From: Branchiostoma floridae
Taxonomy: Eukaryota > Chordata > Leptocardii > Amphioxiformes > Branchiostomatidae
NCBI RefSeq assembly: GCF_000003815.2
Contig: NC_049993.1
Location: 10,307,459 to 10,371,458, forward strand
Reading direction: 5' to 3'
Length of the DNA stretch: 64,000 bases
Every line of letters begins with the position of its first letter. Positions within the stretch are counted from its first letter, which is position 1. The notes under the pieces are model-generated. The model was not told the DNA's origin. It saw only the letters and a program-made list of their open reading frames with translations, and made no database searches. The position numbers and the translations under genes were made by a program. Of the stretch, positions 37,001 to 47,269 are shown one piece after another.

Positions 37001-37625
37001 CTCGGCCCTTCCATTGGTAAATTTTGAAGGAAAATGCCATTTATAGCTTAATATCTGATAGTTTGATTTGTAAATGTTCTTAAATATTGTTATTCTTGAT
37101 TTTAAATGGTCAGAAATTTAAATAAACCTAAAAAATTTCAACCCCTTTGCGAGCCTTTCACCATTTCCCCATTCCCGAAAAGACAGAAATTTGGCAATTT
37201 GGCGGTCGTTTTAGCCACTTTTCAGGGGGCGGCCGGGAGCGGTACTGCAGATTGGGCTCTATTAGGGTACGTAGTTCTGACTCGTAAAATGTGATTATAT
37301 AAAAGGGATTAGTTGTTAAGTCGGTAAAAAGCTTTTCTACTAGGTCCAGGCACCTTTTCACACATTTACAATAACCTTTGAAACGCTAGTTGGCATATGA
37401 TAATGGTTTTTCAGGTGCCGCGTGAGGAGCCCAATTATCACAATGTCCTCCTGTTGAAGCGCCACCTACATTCATGTATACATCGTGTTTTGAGCATAAA
37501 TGAGTAAGTTAATGGAATATATAGGTTTTTCCTCAACATCTTTGCCTTTTACTCAACTGTTAATCTTTTTATATGGGGTAATGGACTGTCAGAGAAGCCT
37601 TGTCGCCACTAAGAACCTCATGAGT
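34087..37625. mobile_element. Composite element with about 0.6-kb inverted arms
   Basis: The left arm (about 34087-34730) and right arm (about 37005-37625) are inverted copies. Both contain 'ggtggcgcttcaacagg', 'gagcccaatctgcagtaccgctcccggccgcc' (split here only as a landmark) and the AAAGCTTTT segment in opposite orientation, with scattered mismatches. The 2.3 kb between them has no recognisable transposase but carries a nested mariner. Probably a foldback-type or non-autonomous long-TIR transposon. The outer ends are approximate because similarity fades. Confidence 0.75.
35264..35842 (-). mobile_element. Internally deleted mariner (Tc1/mariner) transposon
   Basis: 579 bp bounded by 34-bp perfect inverted repeats beginning CGAGGGGCGTTCAAGAAGTA and flanked by TA on both sides, the mariner target-site signature. 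On the minus strand an open frame (start near 35657, stop 35351) encodes the N-terminal helix-turn-helix of a mariner transposase: VECRAVIRFLYLKGRIPNET, SYDLVKRWHCEFKHGRKSVE, PRPGRPSSAID. It jumps to a short C-terminal piece without the DDE/D catalytic core. It is a non-autonomous deletion derivative nested inside the long-inverted-repeat element, so it is the younger insertion. Confidence 0.88.
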
Positions 37626-37749
37626 CTTTTGCTCCAACATCTGCTTGGAAGTCAGGCATTCTGAAAAGCGTACCGGCATTTGAAACATTTTGCCAAAGCT
37701 ATAATGGGTTACGTCGATGTAGGTTAGAGATCCAGGTAATACGATACGC

Positions 37750-37837
37750 CAAAAATAGTTACTCAAGCAGCTGGATATGGTTTTGAAAATATGTTTCAAA
37801 ACCATATCCAGTTGCTTGAGTAACTATTTTTGGCCTA
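37750..37837. repeat. Long near-perfect hairpin, about 41-bp stem
   Basis: GCCAAAAATAGTTACTCAAG... is followed by its complement after a loop of only about five bases; I see one mismatch (CAGCTGG against CAACTGG). The flanking 'taatgggtta' also repeats on both sides. Most likely the end of an unidentified mobile element. A small-RNA precursor is a less likely reading. Confidence 0.75.
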
Positions 37838-38876
37838 TAATGGGTTATTCTACATGAAACTACATTATAACGTTCATACAAATGTAAACTGCTCTACTAG
37901 CCTCGTAGGGGGCTTAATTGCTTTCTATAAGCTAAAAACTTGCATACTATACACGGTGACCACCCAGATAAGTTTAAGCCTCGCTGGCTTTCACAGTAAA
38001 GTATTTACAAATGGTGTCCAAGTGATGATAATTATGAAGGTAGATGGTAAGCAGGTTGAAGATTTGGGTTGCAATATTTTTTACCGTGGATAAAACCTGT
38101 GTTATGTGGCCTGAAGGTGAAATTGACGCTGATTGGTCGTGTAAATGTACATACAGATAATTCAATTAATATTACTCCACATCAAACAACGTTATATGCT
38201 GATTGGTCAACTACAATTAATTGAACAACTAGAAAGGCAACATTTTTGAAAAAAATGCAGGATGTGGGCGAAGGGAAAAGAAAGCAAAAATCGCAGGAAA
38301 AGAAGCAACAAGAAAGGCAACATTTTCGCGAAAATGCAGCAAAAAGAAAAAAAAATTAAAAAACATTATCTGTCCACGGATTCGATCACGGAGCGTTGGT
38401 TTACCACGCGTGAATAATCCCATTGAGCCAGTGCTACAACATGTTACGAGCGCACGTTTTAACAGGTATACAAATGTATTGCGTTGCTTGAAAAAACCCG
38501 CGAGCTTCCGCTGGCTATTTTTCTCGCTTATAATCGAAGGTATTTCATTAAAACTTGGACAGAATACTAGAATATTTTTTTGTGGGGCATTTTTATGTTG
38601 TTATTTAGCCGATTAGATGCTCTGAACTTGTTGCATTTTCAACGTTTTTCGGCCCCGTAACCGGTTCTACCCAACGTCCAATACCCCTACTTTTTGTGAT
38701 ACTGCGCTGCCGAGTGCCATTTTGTGACCTGTGCGTTGATAGGTTTACCCCTGACGTATCCACCAAACAGTCAGAATGTTAGCCAATCAAAAAGCTGGAA
38801 ACGTGGACTGCATGCTACAGGTTCCATTTTTTCTGAGTTTTGATTGGTCGGGTGGAATATCTGTAGATAATACTAA

Positions 38877-38945
38877 ATGTGTGGCTTCGCCCACATAAAA
38901 ATGTGTGGCTTCGCCCACATAATAAATGTGTGGCTTCGCCCACAT
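38877..38945. repeat. Three tandem copies of a 20-bp hairpin
   Basis: ATGTGTGGCTTCGCCCACAT occurs at 38877-38896, 38901-38920 and 38926-38945. Each copy can fold on itself (ATGTG, GGC, loop TTC, GCC, CACAT). Spacers are A/T-rich, 4-5 bp. Only three copies, in an animal genome, so this is not CRISPR. Confidence 0.9.
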
Positions 38946-41729
38946 AATAAATGTACAGCTATGGCACTCTCAGTACGATCTAAAAATGGAACTATTATAC
39001 CACAACATGTCCATGCCTCGCTGGCTTTACGTTAAAGCAGAAAAATCACAGACACACACCCAAAAAATCAGATCCCAAAACACATGTTACAAAGAAATGT
39101 ATTTCTGTCACAAGGTCATTACATGGTGTACTGTTGGGGACAAGTCGACCCTGACATCCATAGTAAAATTGCCAAAGAGAACAACTTCAACCCACAAATA
39201 CATCATTTTCCACAATAGCAGTAATTTAGAAATCTTGGTAGATTTAATCACCCAGTGTCATTCTGCAAATTGACCGACATTTGGGAGTTGGTAAACTGGA
39301 TCAGCTTTAAGCCTTGTATTTCAAATAGCAGCTGAATGTTTAATAAAGAATCATGATCATATGTCTATCAGGAGAACAGAACTTACTTTTACTCTATAAA
39401 ATGGTATCTTTTTGTATGTCATTCTGATAAACAATAATTGTAATCGTTGACATATGTTATTAGCTAAGTTGTTAACTATGCTTGAACATAGAATTCATTA
39501 GATTGTTTGACTAATTCCAATCATCTTAAGGTTGATGTATAATTCCATCCAAAAGTTGTACTTGGTATTTCCCAATACAATGTAGATATTATACATTCTG
39601 AATCAATATGTACAAGAACTAGGACATGACTCTCAGACAAACAAACTGGGGAAAAGATCAACTTTAGTTTGATTAGCAGTGTAAACAAATCAGATATTTT
39701 GTTCCACATTCAATGTGGGGACTGCATAACATCACACTGATATGCCCAAGTCAGGTGTAGAAACAGTACCATCTTATCCTTTCAACAACCATTCTGACTC
39801 ATTTCTTGTCATAAAGCAATTAAACTCTTAAACACAACCTATTGCGGTACCAACAAATCTCCATGCTCTTCCTTATATGTGATCATTATTGAGTTTAGAT
39901 AAAATTTTCAGTATTTGAGACAATTATTTACATCCCAGGTCACTGCTATTCACTTCCTGTGGGTCATCGTCAAGTTGTGAGGAGCAGAAGAGGTCGGTGT
40001 CCTTAGGATCAGGGGTCAGGTTTGGTGTCCCCTCGACCTCGAGTCCCTCATGCAGACTGAACTTCTACTTCTGCACCAGTCCCCAGCAGGACGAAGATTA
40101 ACCTGGACATGTCTGGCAACCACCAACACTGCAGAAACAGGGGTAGAATCGTCATTGGTTTTTCTTTATTCAGTTCAGAACACAACTAGAAAGCCATTAT
40201 ATCATTTATTTGCAAAATTATGCCCAAAGGTAATTGCATATACAGTCTCAAGATAGTGTGATACATAAAACTGCACTGATTATAAGCTGTGTCACAAAAG
40301 TTGTATGTCACTAGTCTATTTCACTTCTTATACAGCTCCATGGATGGCAGGTACACCTGGCTTCCTAATGATAAAATTGGTACAGAGAGAATGGGGATCA
40401 TGATCTGGAGACTGGAGCCAAACACTGAAATGTACCAAAGGCAGATACAATGAACAATACAGAAATGTATGGACAAATCAAGACTGCCTAATGTAAGTTG
40501 TTATCAACAGCTTCAATTCGATCAACGGTAAACAACACTGTTGATGTGACAGACACTGCAGGATCATAACATAAGGTTAAGGGTTTCGATTCTGCCCTAC
40601 TTGTTCTGAGCCGCCACATACTAAGAGTGACACTAACAGTAAGACGTTTAGTCTCTCGGAACATATCCCACAATTATATGTGTCTAATGAAGGTCTAATG
40701 AAGATGGTCCTTTTACAATAGACTTACTGCAAAGACACCACCGTGTCTTCTGACAGAGAAGCTGATTACAGTCTCTAACTTCGTATCAGAAAAGACCATG
40801 TCATCTCCGAGGTGCAGGATGTAAAGGGGGGGGGGGCTACATAGCAAAGCAACAACCCATCAGACACGCCCCCTCGTTCTCAGCATCTTTCACATATATG
40901 GACCCTGAATCAGCTGAATCTGGCCCGAGGTTTAACCGACAGGTGTGAGGTGCCACGATACTAGAAAATAACCTACATCACGGCATGGTAGAATTATAAT
41001 TTGAAACACGAAAATGGACGACACACCTAGCCTGAAAACAACACCCCAAAAACTTTATTTTACCTGGTCAAAAGTAACCCACTTAACGTTACCAACGTAA
41101 GTGTCTCTAACACTTGAAAATATTTCTAAAGTTTCAACCACATAAATATTTACTATTTACCCGTGGCTATAAAACAGATCCAAAACTCACCTGGTCTTCC
41201 TTGAAGCCCAACGTTACACTAAAACTTCAAACGGTCCACGGAATTTAACCTTTGACCCTTTAACAACAGCAAATGGGAATCAATTTTCAAATAGCATCGA
41301 TGTATGTCAGTTTATCTATATCGGTTACACCTGTCAGTGAGGACCCCTAGCGATTTATATCATTTTTGCCGCTGCTGGATACAGATTTCCTGCAATGATA
41401 TCTTTAGCCGTTAGGCGGCGCTTTTGAGTCGTGTGCAAGATGCACCTTTGTATAGGCGTAGATACGTTGATTCTAATTGACTTGATTCCAGCAGAATGGA
41501 CTAATTACTGGCGAATAAAGATGGAAAATGCACTATAAAATTGGCCAGTACAATGTTCATCGAGGAAATTGATTTTCGAGGATGAAATCCCAGCCTCTTG
41601 CACCTACTTGCAGATTAGAAATCCCATGTTTATGCCGTAGGAATATTCATAGAACTTTTAGTGTAGAATACAAGTGACAACACGGATAACAATTACGAAA
41701 GAGCTTGACAAGATGGTTTAATCAGCAAT

Positions 41730-41735
41730 TTTATT
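41730..41735 (-). terminator. Candidate poly(A) signal of the Pax gene
   Basis: AATAAA on the minus strand, about 320 bases past the TAA at 42058. It is the nearest canonical signal I saw. No downstream GU-rich element was assessed. Confidence 0.4.
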
Positions 41736-42057
41736 CTGAGATCGCTGCAAATCTTGAGCTGACAAGACAATATCTTACTATATTCTACATATGCGTATAC
41801 GGTTGTTTGTCTACTTTTTACAGATCGAGTTTGACGTCGATGTCAATAGATTGGCCATGGCAATCAGATTCAAACTAATTGCATAAAATACGTACATACT
41901 GGTACATGGTCACATTACAATTTGCTTCTGTACTTCACTACTGATCAGATTCCAACGTTTTAAGACACAATCGCAAAATGGCAATGGCAATGAACACTTC
42001 CAGACATTTCCAGATACTTTCAGGTATTATAAACTGCAACATAAGTATTTGAAAACT

Positions 42058-43992
42058 TTAAACCACCCTCCACTGGCGATACACTGACCTCAAGTGAAGA
42101 GGATGATCGCTGATATTGTAAAGTGGTAAGGTTTGGCCTTCGGTTTGGCCATTGCCAAGGCGGCGTTGGTGCAACATTAGTGGCATCCGCGAGGCGGCAT
42201 TGCTGCGTTGTGCTAGACCCGATGAGGTGGGAAGTTCGATCATTCGTGGCTGTGAGAGGGCAGGATCGATGTTTAAAGATGCTGAGCTATTCTTTTCCTC
42301 AGTTTTCTTCACAACTTCCTTCCTCGGCCCCCCAGGTTGCTCTACTAACCCATTCGCCTTGAAGCCAGAGTGATCATCTGTCGCCGCTGGTCCACCTGCT
42401 GCAAAGTAGACCAGCTGTTAATCAACAGAATCATTACAACAGTATGGGGATATGGATTGTACACATTGTATGATTGGTGCAAACAGCACAAAGATTAACA
42501 CAAGGCAGAGTACCAGGGACATTAAACTGTGTGAGAAACGGCGAGTTCAAGAATCGGAAGTGAAAATGCAACATAATTGGTGACTGAAATATCAGCCACG
42601 TATATAAAACTTAAAGGCATTGGGTATCTTCAACTTGATGATCATACGCATCTTATCACAACCAAGGGGAACTATGTGTTAAGGGCTACCTGTAGTGTCA
42701 GATGCCGAGGAAGGTTCCATGAGGCTGCCGTCTTTTCTATTTTCAGTCGTTTTGTTCTGTTCTACAGTCACTCCAGTTGGTGGGCTTACTTTGGTCGGTA
42801 CAGTGCGGGATGTGTCATTTCCCGATGTACTAGTATTCTTCACCGATGGACCACTAGATGTCGCTATTTGAACTGGTAGGAGAGGGATCGGTGCGTGGAT
42901 ACCTGGAGCCCTGATAGTTCTGAAGTTGATGGGTAGTCTCTGTTGGTCCTGGAAAAAAAGAAATAAGAGTTTTTAAAATTTCATAATATTCAATCTAGTA
43001 AACATTTGAACAATTGAAAGAAGTTGCCATATACATTACTACTAGAATGTGCTGTGCGTGAGTACAATTTCCTGTGTTTTGAAATGATGGCTGTACATTC
43101 AACTTACGCATGTGGAAGTTGGTAAAGTCCTGAGGATGCGGTTGATGGAAGAGACGCTGGGCAGGTTGCCTTCCGTGCAGACCCTGTCCGCTAGGAGGCG
43201 CTCACGGATCTCCCAGGCGAACATGCTCGGCTTCTCCAGCTTGTACCCCAGGATCTTCCGAACCACCAGCGGTGTCGCTACCTGCGAGAAACAACGTGAA
43301 CAAATCAAATAAAGTATGTTCTATAGCAGTAGGCAAAGGGCGTACAAACGTTCGACTTCTGAATATCAACAAAGCTTTCAACAACGGGAAACATAGATTT
43401 TGGCAACTTTACCTTTGGCCTGCTTCCTCCAATGGACCCTGGTCTGACTGTCCCCGTCTCGAAGTAACGGGACAGAATCTTGGAGACACAGCCGTGCGAT
43501 ACCAGCAACCGCCGCGAGATGTCGCATGGCCGCACGCCCATCAGCGCCAGGTGCACGATGTACCTTCTGACGTGGTCCGGTAAAGGGCGTCCGTTTACGA
43601 AGATACCACCCAGCTGGTTTATTCCCGTTTGTCCTGTAAAAGAAAATCAAGAAAGTGAAACTATACAGTGATATTTTCAACGTATAATTCTCATGCTTGT
43701 CACAAGACAGCTACGTCTGTAGAGAACTTAATAGAAACAGATGGCGATTAAACTTTAACAGTTCATGCATTTAACGTTGACTACAAAGAAATCGACTATT
43801 TTCTCTCCATTCGTTAGGGCTATGTCTTCCAAATCTTTTTATTTTCCAAAGTCTTCATATGTATACTGCATGGTAGAACATATTACTCAATGGAAGCCAA
43901 AGGTATCTTCATATCTTTGGCTTCCAATCAGAAGTGCGTCCTACTTGCGTAACGTTATATGTATACTTGATCAACTCACCTGTGTGGGACAT
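42058..43992 (-). CDS. Pox-neuro-like Pax transcription factor, paired domain only
   Basis: Complete minus-strand gene of 335 aa. Exons: 43980-43992 (ATG 43990-43992, MSHTG), 43413-43633, 43108-43281, 42690-42948, 42058-42398 (TAA; the last acceptor could also be 42395). All junctions are GT-AG and phases match. Residues 6 to about 130 are a paired domain: [65 protein letters not shown]. The choice [24 protein letters not shown] and GSIGGS matches Pox-neuro better than Pax1/9, 2/5/8, 3/7 or 4/6. No octapeptide and no homeodomain follow; the rest is Ser/Thr/Pro-rich. DNA-binding nuclear regulator; in insects Poxn acts in sense-organ and brain development. Orthology is inferred without a tree. 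Confidence 0.92.
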
Positions 43993-44991
43993 ATCTGCAT
44001 ATGATGGACAATCTCCTAATGTTATAGATAAAAGAAAACATTGACATCAAACTTTAATACAATTACATAGAAGAAGTAACTTGATATTGCTATGTGAATC
44101 ATTTATAACGCGTCTATACCCCCCTACGTCTTTATGTAAGTTAAAGTTGCTGACGCCAACAATAGATTTACAATGTCAACAAATCGTCAGAACATCAAGC
44201 ATCGTTTAATTTCTATTTGAGATGTTAGAAAAGACTAAAAGAAACACGGAAAGCATCTTTCATTCATAGAGGAGAGCAAACATCAGTCAAAAGACTGTCC
44301 GAAAACACCCCCTTACCTACAACAGGATCTGTAGTCACGGTTATACTGAACCAAACCGACTGTACTGTTCGTAGTCTGCAACCACCTCGGTGAGCAACTG
44401 CAAGCAATTGTTGTTTCATTGAAGTATTCGAATTCTCGTATTTATACAGACGAGTAGGGATGTTCCAATATCTTTGCCAGAGAGGTATATATTTCTTAAT
44501 GTCATCACCAAACCATTTAAAGATGCGATGAACACAATATATCCCTTGTGAAGTACTAAGTATCCTCATGAAGAATCCAGGGCTTGATATTATTCTTAAT
44601 AATTGAAGCTTCATCTGCAAAATGTTTTAAATCACTTCGGAATAACCCACCTTGTTTTAAGTGGAATGTCCCAAATCCAGGAGTCGCTAACGAGAAAAGG
44701 AAACGCTTTAATCTCTGCCCTGTGCACCTGCCGAGTCTACCGGGACAGGTACCGTCCCGTTAATCTCCGAGCAGATGTTGGCCCTAGCTTCGTTTTCGTC
44801 TTTGATCTTATTTTTTCCGTCTCAGGGTGCTGCTACTTTCTATATATAGTGGAAACAAACAGTATACACTATTCACACATGCCTCTTTTTCTGTCCACAG
44901 CGTGATAGCAAATAATGCTATAGATCACTGGAATAGATCTTTAATAGAAGCTGAACGTACAATGACATCTATCAAATGGCAAAAATCATTG
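43993..44991. other. Pax upstream region and sequence up to the duplication
   Basis: Should hold the 5' UTR and promoter of the Pox-neuro-like gene; no TATA was recognised. A plus-strand open stretch follows an acceptor-like tag 'tctgtccacag' at 44901. It reads VIANNAIDHWNRSLIEAE and ends TGA at 44997, exactly at the duplication border. It may be the last exon of something unseen, or chance. Confidence 0.45.
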
Positions 44992-46242
44992 GCTTGATTC
45001 CATTATCACGGAAAGATTGGTCGGAAAAAATGATATTTTTAAGAATAAGAGCAACACAATAGTGTATACAGAGTCTGTAAATACGTAAATCAATCCCTGC
45101 AGTTCACAGCCTTCTCATGATAGGCATGCCAAATGTCGTGACTTCCTCATGACTTCCTCATTACAAGACTAAACCATTATCAGGGTCCCAATGACTGCAT
45201 GATCCCCCTCCCCTCCTCCCCACTCGTCCATGCATCTTTAATGACGTGTTCCTGCCTTAAAAGCCGTCATTAAGCAGCTAATGTCCCCCTTCTTCTGTCA
45301 CCTTTCCTGTTAGACAGGTGCTAACGTGGTTGTCTTTATTCCCAGTCCCTGTAATTGAAAGAGATCGCTTGGAATCATTTTGTATTCTAGCATATAGTGG
45401 CGGATGCAGCTGCTTTGGCCAGGAAACAGCTGGAACGCTTCCAACAAAGTGCTAATCTCTGGAACACGGAAACGTTATGGAATAAAGTCCTGCGCTGTCC
45501 TATTAGAACACATACAAACGGGTGAGTACTATATAGGCTGAAAGTTTTAACTGGTGTTTTGTAAGTCTATAAAGGTCCCTTGTGCGAAGGAAGCTTTGTG
45601 TTCACCTTATCTATCGATGCACCGGCGGTTCGCTCATTAGCGCTCAAGTACTCTCAGAGAAGGGTCATTATCTAGGATAATCCCATATCAAAACTACAAG
45701 ACAAAAGAATGGACAACAAGCTACGTATACAATACGGGTTATTATAGATTTAATACTTGTCACAGTACAAAAGCTCTCACGTAGAAACTTTACCTGCGTA
45801 ACGTTATACGTAATTTGGTACAGTTCCTCACATTTGACATTGCACTCATTACAAGTACATTGTAGTTATACATTGACCCACGAGCTCATTTCCTTCTAAC
45901 GTTAGAAATCTCAATATCTCATTCTTTTATCTTGGCAAAGTACGAATACTTATGTGCAAATATCTACCAGGAGACGGTGCCAAAATTTACAACTTATAAA
46001 TGTGTTTAACACGTATAATTAAGCCATACAACAAAATACAGGCATAAATACGTTGGAAATACCCTTCAGAAACACATAGTAATAGATGCTACGTTATGTA
46101 GTTTGATAATCTAGTCAAAAGATGCATTTAATGCATACGTGTATAAATAACCGTGCTCTCGGAGCATAATACTAGGAGAACCACTGGAAGGATTCGCATA
46201 TTCTTTAACATCTGTAGGCACCATAGGTGCTACCATTTGTGT

Positions 46243-47269
46243 CTAGTCTTGCCATGCATATTTATCATACATGAAATATAAATGATGGTAGCTGTTTTCG
46301 ACAGCAACCCTGAAGTCTCGCAGTACCAGGAAGTCCCGGATATGACGCAGGTACTCGGAGGGCGGGTCCTGCATATCCGGTTCCATGACGTATGAGGGTC
46401 TGCCGGGATGTTGCACATCAAGCACGTCTATCTGCAGTGGTTGGTGGACAGAACATGAATTCAGTACGAATATGATGTAACTGTTTATGTCATGGAAAGG
46501 AGAACTGATTTTGTTTTGAACGAGCCTTGATTTATACACTAAGATGAAATTATTCGTACTGACCGTGACATTGATGGCTGTTATGAACGTTTGCAGTTGG
46601 TGCCGACAGGCGGTGATGTTGGCAGCGAGGCTGGAGTGGGTCCCCTCCTCCAGCACAGCGTCCCACTCCATCTCGTACAGGTACCGCCGGGCCACGTACA
46701 TGCTGCTGTAGATGGCAGACAGGCGCGCTGCATCCTGGGGACAACATGGCGGAACTTTACTCTGGGCTGTTACATGCTCAAGATAGAAGTGAATAACACT
46801 GTTTTCTTATCACCAGAACCGCCACCTAAGTACTCATCATCAGGCACACGGACGGAAACATAGGGCAGCTTGCATTGGAGCACTCCGCTATTCTCCAAGC
46901 AGAGGTTGGATCGTGGGGGTAGTGTCCGTGGTTTAAAGCCGCTCGGAAGGGATCAGTTAGAAATCTCGGCCACTACTATCCCCCGATCCCAAACCCTGCT
47001 TGAAGAATGGCTTGACAGTTCATAATAGACCTGAACTGTATTTATCGGTGTCATTCTTGTCTGTAGTGACGACTCAACATAACATAGCCCGTACTCTTTG
47101 AGACAGGAAGTTAGCTCACAGTGCATTACGTGCAGATCAAAATCAGATATGTGTTCTAAAAGTACTATCTATAACTACAAATTACTAAATCTGGATCAAA
47201 ATAACGTACGTCCATGTCGAAGAAACCATCGTTGTAAGGGCCAGGCAGCAGGAGACCGGGAATCTCGTC
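46243..47269 (-). pseudogene. Duplicate 3' exons of the cytokine-like gene (truncated copy or alternative exons)
   Basis: Contains an exon 4 copy (46564-46734, two residue changes: DAARLS for DEARLS and ANITAC for ANLTAC) and an exon 5 copy (46243-46431) that keeps frame, splice sites and stop. The exon 3 copy (47210-47269) lost its 5' 42 bases and real acceptor. A fortuitous 'caagcag' before it would give TGA at once in the required phase. With no exon 1-2 copy of its own, the unit cannot be a free-standing gene. Its two intact exons could still serve as alternative 3' exons, or exon pair, for the parent gene. Intact coding after duplication suggests recency or use. Confidence 0.8.
46889..47007. 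mobile_element. MITE in duplication copy 1
   Basis: Inverted arms ATTCTCCAAGCAGAGGTTGG...GATCGTGGGGGTAG and CTATCCCCCGATCCCAAACC...GCTTGAAGAAT. About 115 bp, non-coding. The CTCCAAGCAGAGGTT end is shared with the elements at 6771 and 54194, so they form one broad family. Confidence 0.65.

Larger units (their letters stand above)
37838..42057. other. Intergenic region between transposon cluster and Pax gene
   Basis: No confident gene. Apart from the triple hairpin there is a short minus-strand open stretch near 39934-40066. It could be a terminal exon (acidic, ending SSDLGCK then TAA), but I could not attach it to anything. Candidate poly(A) signal AATAAA (minus) at 41730-41735 fits the Pax gene. 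Confidence 0.5.
44992..47269. repeat. Tandem segmental duplication, copy 1
   Basis: About 2.28 kb nearly identical to 47273-49554 in the same orientation, with scattered substitutions and small indels. It carries duplicate last exons of the cytokine-like gene and a truncated exon 3. Its right end cuts exon 3 after 60 of 102 bases. Confidence 0.95.

Noticed and set aside
38877-38945. CRISPR-like regular repeat
   Set aside because: Only three units with 4-5-bp spacers, in animal DNA; not an array with protospacer-size spacers.
42058-43992. Assignment of the Pax gene to Pax4/6 or Pax2/5/8
   Set aside because: The paired-domain signature residues ([30 protein letters not shown]) fit Pox-neuro better, and no homeodomain or octapeptide is encoded downstream.
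44264-44620. 118-residue open frame upstream of the Pax gene
   Set aside because: No family resemblance, no splice context; probably chance in the 5' flank.
46243-46734. A second, independent cytokine gene
   Set aside because: It lacks copies of exons 1 and 2, and its exon 3 copy is truncated with an immediate stop after the only nearby acceptor-like AG; only the last two exons are intact.
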